From Isoetes taiwanensis (taxonomy: Eukaryota > Streptophyta > Lycopodiopsida > Isoetales > Isoetaceae), in contig JAJEKV010000057.1 of NCBI GenBank assembly GCA_021234155.1, forward strand, positions 3,625,821-3,689,820: a stretch of 64,000 bases of DNA. The letters are read 5' to 3'. Of this stretch, positions 34,077-45,809 are shown piece by piece. Below the pieces are notes generated by a model. The model did no database searches. It was not told the DNA's origin and saw only the letters and a program-made list of their open reading frames with translations. Made by a program: the position numbers and the translations under genes. The first letter of the stretch is position 1; each line of letters starts with the position of its first letter.

Positions 34077-35400
34077 TGACTTCAAATATGCTACCTAGGC
34101 TCCAACATGCAAGGTGGCTCAAACATGTCAAGGTGGCTCCAACATGGCAACTAGGCTTATCAATATGCCAAGGTGGCTCAAACATGCCACCTAGACTCCA
34201 ACATGCCAAGGTGACTCAAACATGCCAAGGTGGCTCAAACATGACACCTAGGCTCCGACATGCCAAGGTGGCTCAAACATGCCAACGTTGCTCCAACATG
34301 GCACCTAGGCTCGATACATGCCACGGTGGCTCAAACATGCCACCTAGGCTCCAACATGCCAAGGTGACTCAAACATGCCATGCGAGCTCCAACATGCCAC
34401 CTAAGCCCAAACATGCCAAGGTGGATCATACATGCCATGTGGGATCCAACATGCCAAGGTGGCTCAAAGATGCCACCTAGGCTCCAACATGCCAAGGTGA
34501 CTCAAACATGCCATGCGAGCTCCAACATGCCACCTATGCCCAAACATGCCAAGGTGGATCAAACATGCCATCGCGGGATCCAACATGCCAAGGTGGCTCA
34601 AACATGCCACCTTAGGTTCCAACATGCCACCTAGGCTCCAACATGAAGGTGGCTCCAACATGCCACCTAGGCACAAACATGGCAAGGTGGCTGAAACATG
34701 CCACCTAGGCTTCAACATATGCCACGTGGGCTCCAACATGCCATCTAGACTCCAACATGCCACTTAGGCTCCAACGTGCCAAGGTGGCTAAAACATGCCA
34801 CCTAGGCTCCAACGTGCCACATAGTCTCCAACATGCCAAGATGGCTCAAACATGCCACCTCGACTCCAACATGCCACCTAGAATCAAACATGCCAAGGTG
34901 GCTCAAACATGCCAAAGAGGCTCCAACATGCCAAGGTGGCTCAAACATGCCACGTAGGCTCCAACATGCCACCTAGGCTCCATCATGCCAAGGTGGCTCA
35001 AACATGCCACCTAGGCTCAAACATGCCAAGGTGGATCATTAAACATGCCATGCAGGCTCCAACATTCCACCTAGGTTCCAACATGCAAAGGTGGCTCAAA
35101 CATGCCACACGGGTTCGAACATGCCACGGCTCAAACATGCTATGCGCGCTCCAAGATGCCACCTTGGCTCCAACATGCCAAGGTGACTCAAACATGCCAC
35201 ATGGGCTCCAACATGTCATGGTGGCTTAAACATGCCACCTAGGCTCAAACATGCCAAGATGACTCAAACATGCCACACGGGCTCCAACATGCCACCTAGG
35301 CTCAAACATGCCAAGGTGGCTCAAAGATGCCACGTGGGGTCCAACATGCCACCTAGGCTCCAACATCCACCTAGGCTCAAACATGCCACGCGGGCTTCAA
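34077..35400. repeat. 1.3-kb minisatellite, 19-bp unit with higher-order ~38-bp period
   Basis: About 70 imperfect tandem units of 19 bp, alternating between AACATGCCAAGGTGGCTCA and AACATGCCACCTAGGCTCC types, so the higher-order period is about 38 bp. Because 19 is not a multiple of 3, three units (57 bp) give a 19-residue peptide period, and long stretches stay open in more than one frame (for example 34076-34480 and 34909-35229). These frames are a by-product of the repeat, not evidence of a gene. The array ends 9 bp before the large foldback. Confidence 0.95.
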
Positions 35401-35408
35401 CAAACCGC

Positions 35409-36810
35409 GAACTTATCAAACCGCGAAGTGTCCTGCGATCGACCGTGTAGAAACCCAAGTGTCTTGTCGTTCGAGCAGTACAAAGGCTCCAGAATGGTTT
35501 GACTTCGCCATGTCATCCAGAATGGTAAATTTACCCTAGGGACCAAGTTATACGGTCATTTTTGGCAACAAAAGAAACACAAACCTCTACATGGTAGTAT
35601 TCCGCAGCCACCTCTTAGGCCAATTGACTATGAACGTGTTGGACATGAGCTACCTTGGCGCTTCTTGGAGAAAGGGTGGTCTTCCGCCCACGAAACTTGG
35701 TCTCGAGGGTAATGTCGATGTTTTGGTCCATTGGCAGAGTTAGTTTATAGTTCCGGAGTGGGAGAGTTGCCTATCCGTGGCCAAGGGCCTTCGGGAGAGG
35801 ACCTTTAGGGCGAACTTCTTCCGGAAGGTTTTTAAGGGTTCGTCTTTTGGCTCAACACCCTCCCTCTACGTGATGACATTGTGCAAGATCCTGGTCGAAT
35901 CTGACTAGGATATGACCTCCGAAACGTAAACCCTGTGTGTTGCTAGGTTATTGAAGGGTTTACGTTATGGAGGTCGCGATTTAGTCGGTTGCACTTGGGA
36001 CATGGTCAAGAAGCTGCAGTTGAAAACACGAAGCAATAGGAACTGAAGGAATGGGGTTTGGATCTATTGGCCATCACGAATGATCCCAAACAATTTTGCT
36101 ATTGCAAAAGGCGCCCTTGGCTTCTATTTGCCATTATGGGAGGAGGATAAATCCAAACTCCATTCCGTCAATTCCTATTGCTTCGTGTTTTCAATTGCAG
36201 CTTCTCGGCCATGTCCCAAGTGCAACCGAATAAAACTCGGCCTCCAAAACGTAAACCCTTCAATAACCTAGCAACACACAGGGTTTACGTTTCGGAGGCC
36301 ATATCCTAATCAGATTCGACCAGGATCTTGCATAATGTCATGACGTAGAGGGAGGGTATTGACACCAGAAGACGGACCCTTAAAACCTTCCGGAAGCAGT
36401 TCACCCCAAAGGTCCTCTCCCGAAGGCCCTTGGCCACGGACAGGCAACTCTCCCACTCCGAAATTGTGAACTGACTCTGCCAATGGACTCAAAACGTCGA
36501 GATTACCCTCGGGACCAAGTTTCGTGGGCAGAAGACCACCCTTTCTCCAAGAAGCGCCAAAGTAGCTCATGTCCAATACGTTCCTTGTCAATTGGCGTAA
36601 GAGATGGCTGCAAAATATTGTCATGTAGAGGATTCGTGTTTCTTTCGTTGCCAAAAATGACCGTATAACTTGGTCTCTAGGGTAATGTCACCATTCCGGA
36701 TGACATGGCGAAGTCGAATCTCCATTCCGGAGCCTTTGTACTGCTCGAACGACCAAACACTTGGGTTCTACATGGTCGAGCGCAGGACGCTTCACGGTTT
36801 GATAAGTTCC
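35409..36810. repeat. Large foldback: 655-bp inverted arms around an 87-bp loop
   Basis: The left arm 35409-36063 and right arm 36151-36810 are imperfect reverse complements along their whole length. Matching landmarks include GAACTTATCAAACCG (left start) with CGGTTTGATAAGTTC (right end), and CGGTTGCACTTGGGACATGG at 35979 with its complement near 36230. I estimate 85-90 % identity by eye. No transposase is inside. Within each arm a smaller inverted pair, GTAAACCCT...AGGGTTTAC, sits near 35930-35970. It could be a foldback transposon or an inverted duplication able to make long double-stranded RNA. Confidence 0.9.
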
Positions 36811-37189
36811 CTCGGACGGATCTTGGATTTTTTTGAACCTGCTCGAAGCAGGTTACTTGAACGGTGGATTCAACAGTCGGATAGAGAAATCGAGCTCCGG
36901 GAGGGGGGGCATTGGCATTTGCCCGCCCGAAGGAGCGTTGGCAGGAAAGGCTGCCTCGGCAACCTTTCTGAGCTTCGTCCCCTGGGGTCTGGCCTCTTCC
37001 CTCTGGTGAGGAAGCCGCGCAAAGTCCTGGCCTGGTTCGATTTGGGGAAGGGCGTCAGCGCAAGATCCCTCTATTCTATCCATTGCCAAACTCCTCTACC
37101 AAAAATTCCAATTGTCATCATATTTCTTGCATAAAGTCCTAGTCATCATGTCTATGTCACCCTTGGCGCCCTCCCCACATGATGACACG
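36811..37189. other. No gene recognised
   Basis: GC-richer stretch with a short plus-strand open frame (to 37134) of no recognised family. Confidence 0.35.
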
Positions 37190-37682
37190 GTGCCAAATCC
37201 TAGTGGAATCCCATGGTGCCTTAGGTTTTCGCAGGTTGTGGTTGGAATCTGCTTCATTGGTGCATAGTGGTAGTGCAGAGTGCAATAATGGCACACAAGG
37301 TGACATGGCAATGACATGGCTCTATAAATGATGAGATGGCATCAAAAAGAGCAAGCAAATTTTTTTCTGAGAAGGTGACTATATGCAAAAGTTATGGGAG
37401 ATGACATGCCATGAGTATGGTGAGGTGGCAAATATGAGTGGTGAGGTGGCAAATCCTGGACGGACCCTGCCTAAGGTGTTCGCAAGTTGTGGTCAAAATC
37501 TGCTTTATACATGCGGAGTGGAATGGTGGCATATAAGGTATAAATGATGAGGTGGGATGAAAAGAGCAAGGAAGTTTTTTTTGGGGAGAAAATGACTACA
37601 TGCAAGAATTATGGGAGATGACATGGCATGAGTATGGTGAGGTGGCAAAGATGAGTGGTGAGGTGGCAAAATATGAAGTGAA
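37190..37682. repeat. Tandem duplication, unit about 230-260 bp
   Basis: Unit 1 (about 37190-37455) and unit 2 (about 37460-37682) share, in order, a CCTTAGG/CCTAAGG start, GCAAGTTGTGGT.. AATCTGCTT, a GGTGACATGG/ATAAATGATGAG part, and GAGTATGGTGAGGTGGCAAA twice over. Divergence is visible but moderate. No coding content. Confidence 0.7.
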
Positions 37683-40600
37683 AAAAATGAAGAATGTATG
37701 TAGACAATTTGGCAACTTCTCAAAAAAGCATATTTCTTCATGGTGACATGGTATTTCTTTAGATGACGTGGCACATCATGTCATGACGAAGCATTTTATG
37801 CACTTTAGATAGAAATGACTAGACCAATTGTCTGAAAAAGGTTTTGTTAGTGAGATTAGTAGGTTTTCTTTCGTGCCCCTAAATTCCCTTGCCAACCCCT
37901 TATGAAATGTTAAACGTTGTTTTATGCCTTGTAAAAATGCTTAATCATCATGTTCACATCACCTATATCTTGCCATGTCGCTCAAACATTGCCACACCAC
38001 CCTATGAAAGACCAAGGTTATACTTCGTTTTCGGTTGGTCTTGCTTACTTGGCATGACATGTCACCTACTTGGAGTGCCACATTATCATATTCCATGCAC
38101 TTTTTGTAAATTTTATTTTTCCTAGTTATCTTGTAGAAATTGCAAAAACAATGCTTTGCGGAATCATCATGCAACTTTTGCCATGTCATGGCCACAATTT
38201 GGCAATTGGTACACGTCACATTTTTACAACTGTTTCGCATATTGGTTTCCTTGAGTACTATAAGTCAAGTACTGTAAGCACCTAAAGTTTAGGTATAGCT
38301 ATATCAAAACTTAAAGCATGTACAGTTGAAGTGCATTTGAAATCTTTTGACTAGATAAGATTAGGCAATGCCACTAGCCGTACACATGACGAGAGAAAAA
38401 AGTTTGAATAACATAATGTACCCGTGTGTGTCTATGAGCAGAGAAGGAAATTATGCGATGGGGGAAGCAATCACGCCAAAAACACCATAAAATGTCCTCT
38501 ACCCCAAACATGACATTGGTTAATCAACGCAGGCAGTCCCAAATAAAATGAATTTTGGGCAAGCAAATTGAGGCTCCTAATAAGCAATAAACATTAACAT
38601 AAGATTGCATTAGACATTCTTCGTCAATTTTTTAAAGATAGGGGAGGTTTTTTAATTTTTGGGCTTCACTTAGTGTAGTTGTAGAGGTCTAATTTTAGGA
38701 AGCATGCACTTCCATTTTTGGCAGCATTGAACGAACATAGCTGCGGCGGCAAACATGGCTGCATCAACATTGAATGAACAATGCAGAGCCATGGCCGAAC
38801 AAGATATTCTTGAACAGGAGGAATTTGCGGCACTTGAAAGGGGGCTTTTGGTCTATAGATGTGATGCAGGGTCATAGCCATAAGGCCGCTTAAATGGGAT
38901 TCATGAACTTGAAGCTCTGGTCTGGGATCAGGAGTCTGTTGTACTTGTCCTTGGAGTTTATTACTGCTGATTCTACCTTCAAATTCTGATGTTAGTTTAT
39001 GATCCGTTGTTGGCAGTGTGGTTTGTGAAGAACCAAAGCATATACTTTTTGTTATGATTCTTCCAAAGCTCTATGAAGCAAGGGGCCAAAGCATGGGGTT
39101 TTGATGATGTGCCTCCCTATTACTGATGATTCAAATGTTTGCTGCGTGCATCATGCATTGCAAATGTACGGTGGATTTTGTGTATTTGTTGTATTAGAAT
39201 GGTTGAGATGTATTTTATTTTCTTCAATGGTCAGCAAGTAAAACATGAACGCTGTATAAGAACTTTAATTTCAAATTATCCCGCTCTCCCAACTAAATGA
39301 GCGGGATAAAATTGAAATCAAATTGTCTTTATTTTCTTCCTTTCTTTACCCTATATTCTCTACCCTATTCTACGTAGCAACTGCGGCGCTCTGGCTACAA
39401 CTCCGTCGACCTGAGTCCAGCGCCTGGCTACAACTCTGGCGCCCTGGCTACAACTCCGGCGCCTTGACTGCACTTGTTCTTGCGAGTTCTTGTGATTTGT
39501 AAGCTGATTTTTCTGTTTCCTTTTCGTTGCTTGTGTTTCTACTCATAAAATTTTCAGGACAGCCTTGCGAGATACTTGGATGCCTGCCTCTTAATCGCAT
39601 TGTTTGTGTTTCTTCAACTCTGTTTCACCAGTGTTTTGGCGACGAAAATCACCGGAACCATCTTCTGTGGCTGCTGTTTCCATAAAGCTCTAGTTCAGCA
39701 TATCGTTCCCCTTTCTGGCATCAAAGTGCCGTTGTGCTTTTTTTTTTTTGGATTCATCCATAACTAAAATTAACCCATTTACCATTTATCCCAGGTGCCT
39801 AATTGATTCTTGTATGCAAGGAAAGCGTCAAGGTTGTATCTTTGAGCCATGAAAACAACAACAAGAACGGACTCAAAACAATGCAGAATAATGATGATTC
39901 AAAGTGCAAGACTGCCAAAAACATCAACAAAAGTATTGCAGAGTTGATGTCTCAGAAAGAGGACATTCTGCTTCAACACATTAGCTCATATACACGGTTG
40001 GACTTCCTCCCTGTTCTATTCTGTTTTAGAAGCATAGCCTATTTGTACTTTTGTTTCCATATCTTTTCTGATCTGTTTGTTTCTACATTGCAGACATGTA
40101 AGCCCCTGTTTTTAAAACATAAAGTATAAAGTCTCCTCTTTTTAAAACATAAAGCCTATTGTAATTTGGATTATATTGCAGATTGTTCTTTGTTACAATC
40201 TGCAACATTACAGTTGCTACATTGCAGAATACATTACTCTGTTGCATTGCTCAGTTTTGAAATTGTATAATTTGGAATTTATCAGGGAATAAGATGATGC
40301 TTTAGAATTGAACATTATGTGATTGTATACTTTGAAATTCAAATTGAAAATGAATCTTTTTTAGACAATGCAAAAATTCCCTTGTTTGGTATTGCAATGT
40401 AATTCCTTTTTTGTGACAACAAAAAACAATTGCGATTTTTAAGTTTTTTATATTTGTTGTTTTTGTTTTAATTCAACACATTGTTAATTTAAAACTACAC
40501 TAAGAAAACATGTGTTATAACATTAAATAATATGTGGATAAATGAAAACAAACCATGCTAAAAAAACCTATATATAAAGACTATGCATTGTTTCTAAGTG

Positions 40601-41262
40601 AAACCACATCTAAAAACTATGCGATGTTTTTTATTTTTTAGCAAAAACCACGCATTGATTTATGCGTTGTTTTTCTTTAAAAACTACAGTGAAAACTACA
40701 CATAAAAATTACGCGTTGTTTTTGTCTAAAAACCATGCATAAAAACTACGCGTTTTTTGTGTGCGAAAAACCACTTTAAAAAACTATTGTTGTTTCTAGC
40801 ATTTTCGGAACAATAATATGGGTGGTCTTTGAGGGTTGTTTTTTAGCAAAAACAACAGCAAAAAACTACATATAGAGCAGATTTTGGGGTTGTAGTGAAT
40901 GCTACAATATCAGTACATCTAATGTACATATGTATGAATTGTTTGGCTTCATTACCTGAAAGTATACTTAAATGTAAACGGATGTAACTTTGAAATTCAA
41001 ATACATGTAAATGCAGCTGCATGGACATGTAAGTGTTAATGGATGTACATCTAAAAAGTACCTAATATCACATCACTGCAAGATTTCTGCTACTATGTAA
41101 ACAATGTAAACAATGTAAAATGCAATACATTTCATGAAAACCATGTGTATTCATTAACAGGTCACTCGGAACAGAACTAGAATGTACAGAAGAAAGTCAT
41201 GAAAGAATTTTGGAAGAAAACATAATCTCCAAAACTGAATTGATTCAATTACAAGAGCAAAC
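37683..41262. other. Intron-like AT-rich DNA of the DFAENY gene region
   Basis: Lies in the inferred 10.5-kb intron (30761-41262). It holds a small repeat of CTGGCTACAACTC(C/T)GGCGC (three units, 39405-39465) and a degenerate A/C-rich repeat run (40560-40870). A plus open frame (39803-40000) is unrecognised. Nothing else was identified. Confidence 0.4.
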
Positions 41263-41880
41263 CTGTGAGATATCAAGGTATTGTATTGCTTGTGTTCTCC
41301 TGTTCATGACATCTCTAATCTTTGGTGAAACTTTGGTATTATCAAGCCAAAATTCACGAACCTGACATTTGATTGAATCATCGATTCTATTTGATCTTGG
41401 CATCCTTCCTGCCAAAGCCCATACATTTGCTCCACTTAATGACATTATCTTCCTTCTTGCTGCAGCTTTGGATAAATTTCTTGGCTGTATCTTTAGCAAT
41501 TTTGAAGAAACATTCTTGTTTATATCTCCTTTTTTCCAACAATCATTGATAACAGTGAATGTTTTGCAGCCAATTTATCTTTGCTATTAGCAGACTTTAC
41601 TTCTTAAAGCCCATCTTTCAAGTTTCTGATCATTGATTTCATAACAATAACTTCGGAAGAATTTCCAATTACAAGTTCGAAGGAAAAAAAGTCTGTCATT
41701 TTGCAACAAACGAGAACAAAAAACTAATCTTTGATCTGGACGAAGCGTTTGCAAGCAACTGAGGATGCAATCCACCGACCTGTCAACACGCTGCTTTATT
41801 TGTTTTGTGGCATAACATTGTCCAATGTCGGCATACTTGTGCTTAGAACCACCACTTCCATTGGAATTCTCAACCTCCAT
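41263..41880 (-). pseudogene. Unknown 'DFAENY' family gene, piece 1 (N-terminal exon or exons)
   Basis: From Met at 41880 the frame reads MEVENSNGSGGSKHKYAD, QRVDRSVDCILSCLQTL, then LVFCSRLLQNDRLFF up to 41590. After a frame change near 41600 it continues SLSGANVWALAGRMPRSN and CQVREFWLDNTKVSPKIRD, ending QAIQYLDISQ at a CAG|GTTTGC donor (41263). The 'V-R-E-F-W...D-N-T-K-V-S-P' block followed by a short 'YL-[DE]' end matches the N-terminal half of the family as I remember it. Phase 0 agrees with the acceptor at 30760. The frameshift, the stop in piece 2 and the LINE mean it cannot make a full product today. Confidence 0.5.
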
Positions 41881-41899
41881 GAACAGATTGAAATTGATT

Positions 41900-42198
41900 T
41901 GTATTTCTTGTAGATTCAGTTGGTATGTGTTTGCTTCTGGAATTCGTTCGGTGTTCGTCCTGTGAAAGGGGGGAATTTCGGAAAGGGGGGGACGGATCCA
42001 TTCGAATTGGTTCGGTGGTTCGGTGGTTCACCAAGAATTTCGGGGGCGCTGTCAGGGATGATCTTGCAATCATTGCAAACCTGACACAAAACGACAAACC
42101 AAAGTATCTTGATGTACATCTAAAATGTACCCCAAAAAAGCACAAATTCGTCCCTCAATTCAATACGATGTACGTACACCCTTTCATGCTTTTACCCA
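41900..42198. mobile_element. Probable second copy of the 319-bp MITE family (one end clear)
   Basis: ACACCC(TT)CATGCTTTTACCCA at 42176-42198 matches the terminal repeat of the MITE at 52509-52827 over 23 bp with two mismatches, and the adjoining GTAC also agrees. The other end is not found. It abuts the decayed integrase of the third Ty3 fragment. Confidence 0.4.
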
Positions 42199-42599
42199 TT
42201 GTGCCATGTATCTGGTGTCAAGCATTGATAGCCATAATTGATCATAAAAGGAGACATTTGGGAAGATTTTTGCTTGCTGCTATTATTGGCGAACTCCACC
42301 AAAATGAAATCATCCCACTTAGATTGCTTGTTCCAGAGAGAGTTTTGTCTGAATCGTGCTGAATAAGTTCTGCCAGAATGCGCTCATAAATTTTGAATCT
42401 CTATCCGAGATTATTTCTCTAGACTTCTTGTGGAGTCTAAAAATCTCCTTGGTGAACAATACGGCGGTATCTAACGCCGTGTCTGTGGTTCTACAAGGCA
42501 CGAAGTGTGCCATCTTGGATAATTTATCCACTACCACCATCAAGGCATCTTTGCCTCTTATAGTTCTCGGGAGCCCCGTAATGAAGTCCATATAAATAT

Positions 42600-45500
42600 A
42601 TTTACAATACATGTATAAAATTAACACCATTAAGTACATTCTCTCAAATTTTATAGTATTTTACAAATCTTAATATACAGTATACAAAAACTTGTACATG
42701 CATACCCCACAAACGAGGATTGCTATGTACGGTCCAGATCAAGGAATAAAGGCCAAATATGCCCATCCGACAGCTCTCGCTGCCCTACGTAACCCCGTGT
42801 GAATATGCACCCAAACCAAAGGGGGTTTAAGGGGGATTTTAATTAAAATGTGTTAAATGCAATGGTTTGTGTTAATAATGTTAATGGTAGTTGTGTGTTG
42901 ATTATTATATTAAAAAAAATTTTGGGCCCTTCGGGCCCTAACTAACACAAACATAGGTAAATAAAGCCAGTACCACTAGTTCAACAAAATCAACTATCAA
43001 AATAAATACCCCCTTCTATTGTAAACTGCACATTGTCATGCATATGCTAGTGCATATGGTAACATGTGCTGGTATCAATGCAATCCTGTTTTACCATGGC
43101 AAGCATTCATAAGCATATGCATTCATAAGCATATGGCATATGCAAAACAAATTTAATTCTACAAAGAGGGAGCATGAATACAAAAGAAATGGCAATCATA
43201 ACCGGTATTGGCATCCACAAATAAGAATATTCATAGGATCAATAAATCATCCCCGAAATGCTAAGATTGCAAATTCTCTCTGGAAAAACCACATTATGGC
43301 AATGTTACGGTAGTTTTATAACAAAGTTGGGCAATCCTAATGGTTGTTTCCGAGCTTAAGCACATAATCTATAACATCCGGGTGCAAGATCTCCAACAAA
43401 TATGGAATGATGTGGACCGGAATCACCATGCTGTCCCCTATGCCAAAAGATGCCCACAACCTAAAAAAAAGTTATTCACAATTTGGCATTGGCATTCCAT
43501 TATAAGTCTGAAGCACTTTCTCTGCTCCAGAATGGGTTAAACCTTGCTGAATGATTGATTTGTTTCAACAAGGCTTCCACATGCCCCAATTTATCGAATT
43601 AGATGGTCTGACAAGAGAGAAACAGAATCTAATGAATTATAAACCATCAAACCGTACACTGCCGGTCTTGAAGTTTTGTGCACTCTTGAAGAAGGCCCAA
43701 AACAATTATTGTTTGGGTATAGGCATACCCTCTTGCTGCATCATCTTTGAGGACATGATTGCCCGATGCAACCACACTTGGTTGCTTTCGGTCCTTAGCA
43801 ATCTCTGGTTGATAACAACAAACAAACGTATTATTCTAACTTGAACAAAATTGTACGGAAAAAAAAAACCCAATGATGAAAATATCTAGCATTATAAAGT
43901 GCCCTACCTAGATGAGGCACTTGACACAAAACAACAAGGCGTAAAAAACCCCGGCGAAATCTTTGTCTCATAACCATCCATCGGGCCGGTACATTGGATG
44001 GCCAAGTATAGAAGCACTAAAAATGCAAAAAGATTTGCGGCAACCTCTTTGTTCACCACACTATTATTGAAGCTGCTCCCAACTTCCCTTCCGTTCCTCG
44101 CCATGCATAAAAAGATAGAGATACAAGGTTTGACCATGTTTAAAGCACAATCTACTGCATACCCTCTTGTGGATCCTTCTCTGGAAACTCTTTCTCCAGG
44201 ACTCTATCAATCATGTCTGCAAGAGTTCCTTCTTTGGTGGTTGGTGCGGTAGCGTCTGTTAATAATGGAATGCTAGGCTCTTCCCTATCTCCATCTAGTA
44301 GAACCAGATTTTTTGCGCTCATCGTGGGTGCGGATCTTGTAAAATACATTATTGACAAGAACAACAACAAAAGAAGGCTTGCACGTCTTTTGCTTGTCGT
44401 ATGTCTCTTCCTCGCAAAAAGAATAATCATTGGTGCCATAACATGCTCCGTGGTTATTCCAAAATCCATCCTATAGGATGGCTACTGCATCATCTCTTCT
44501 GAAAGCAAGTCCCATAAATTTCAGGACCAGCGGAGCGGAAAGCATTCCTAATCAGAAAAAATAGATCCCCTGCCAATCAAATTTGCTAGTGCATGAATGA
44601 AGCATGCCCTATGACGAATTACTGTTACCTTGAAAGCTGCTACATCACTCAGATCCAATGAAATGGGCACATCCATATAATGCACTGATCCAAATCGAAG
44701 TTGAATGATACAGACCATGGAGAGGACAAGGAAAAATGTGCCAACAATGGAGCCAATGGCTGAACAACAATAAGAAGCAACTGAATGAAAGCAGTTCGAA
44801 GAAAAGAAGATATTTCTGTTTTTATCTTTTCCTGTGCGCACACTGTATACAGGTTGGTGTTGCCCTGTCCTAAGCTGAAGATGGTGCAACCTATTCTAAG
44901 CTGCTTGCAAGAGTTTGTATAAACTAGATTGCAAGTTAAAAAACATCCATCATTACAACCACACTTTTCAAGTCCAAAATAGCCCAAGCCCAAATCCCGA
45001 ACACCGCAAAGTCACCGCTGCAAAGCTCTTAGCTTGCAACAAGATAGCCTAGTTGCCAGCCTGCATGCAAACTCTTGGATGTCCTTGTTATTAATGCAAA
45101 CTGGAAAATGTAACAAAAGGAAGTTATAGACGCCATGCTAGTTTTACCCCGATAGAAAATGTTATCGTGAAAACTTCAATAAGAATAATTGGAAGGTAAC
45201 ACACTTTCCCGTCTCCACAGCCAAGGCACCAAGAACAACAAGCATAGCCCATCTCCGATGGATGACCCCACATTCTCTAAATCTTTCAATATTCTCTAAA
45301 TCTTTCAGAAAATTGCAAATAGGCAAGCAGCTCACCAGGAGCAAGGGGGGCAATAGTCGCCAATGAAGGTACTATCAAGCCATTGTGGCGCCTTAGCACC
45401 AGGAAACCAAAGGGTCTGTATGAAGTGATGGTTTTTGCAGGCGTGAATGCAAATTTCTGCCCTTTTTTACCCTCACATCTACCATAAAATCTTTTGAAGG

Positions 45501-45809
45501 GCCGAACCGAACCCATTGTTAATAAAGTATTTGAAGCTTTGCTTTAACAGGAGGGAGGAAGAGGGGCCGATCATATAGAACACTAAACAACCCTAAAATA
45601 TATTATTCGAGACTTGCATGTTCAATTCGGAATAATATTCAACATTCATAGGTGACCATTGGAAAATGCCCCAAAAATCAAGGGTCCAAAAAGGGCGCAC
45701 TCTAGAAATACTATTTAGTACACCTCATCAAATACAACACTGAAATCATAGAAAAACCTTAGTAAAAATCGTACAAAAACATAAAAAAAACCCCCTGTTA
45801 TTATGCTAC
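42600..45809. mobile_element. Mobile unit copy B, 3.2 kb, ATAT target duplication, no terminal inverted repeat
   Basis: The Ty3 integrase is interrupted between its zinc finger and catalytic core. ATAT flanks both junctions (42596-42599 and 45810-45813), and removing the insert plus one ATAT restores an ordinary integrase reading frame across the joint, which supports these limits. The ends are not inverted repeats. The left 350 bp ends in a GC hairpin (GGGCCCTTCGGGCCC, near 42923-42937), and the right end reads CCCCCTGTTATTATGCTAC. The interior carries a KEA antiporter fragment and other unrecognised sequence, including a 76-codon minus frame at 45286-45516 next to a 19-bp tandem repeat (ATTCTCTAAATCTTTCA). 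Class undetermined: the hairpins recall Helitron ends, but a TC start and a proper CTRR end position are not shown. Confidence 0.65.
44045..44439 (-). pseudogene. KEA: Captured N-terminal fragment of a KEA4/5/6-type K+/H+ antiporter
   Basis: Two minus-strand exon pieces. Exon piece 1 (44163-44439): MAPMIILFARKRHTTSKRRA, a hydrophobic segment LLLLLFLSIMYF (signal/anchor), then EGTLADMIDRVLEKEFPEKD, ending at a GT donor (44161-44162). Exon piece 2 (44045-about 44098): GREVGSSFNNSVVNKE, ending at a GT donor. 'ADMIDRxLEKEF' followed by 'SSFNNSV' is the N-terminal signature I know from plant KEA4-6 cation/proton antiporters; the transmembrane antiporter domain and the rest are absent. Introns are retained, so genomic DNA and not cDNA was captured. 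It lies wholly inside mobile unit copy B and is unlikely to be functional. Confidence 0.7.

Noticed and set aside
34076-35229. Long open frames of repeated Cys/His/Pro peptides (QHAKVAQTCHLGSNMPPRL type)
   Set aside because: They arise because a 19-bp repeat stays open with a 57-bp period on both strands; the sequence itself is a minisatellite with no start context or splice signals.
36670-37134. 154-codon plus frame spanning the foldback edge
   Set aside because: Starts inside the inverted arm and runs into GC-rich spacer; no motif, and the antisense frame is also open.
42923-42942. Helitron 3' end (GC hairpin followed by CTAA)
   Set aside because: The hairpin is internal to the insertion as defined by the restored integrase frame, and no 5' TC end or Rep/helicase is seen. 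Kept only as a resemblance.
45286-45516. 76-codon minus frame in copy B as a conserved gene
   Set aside because: It looks protein-like but I could not place it in any family, and it lies in a captured-fragment element; noted only under copy B.
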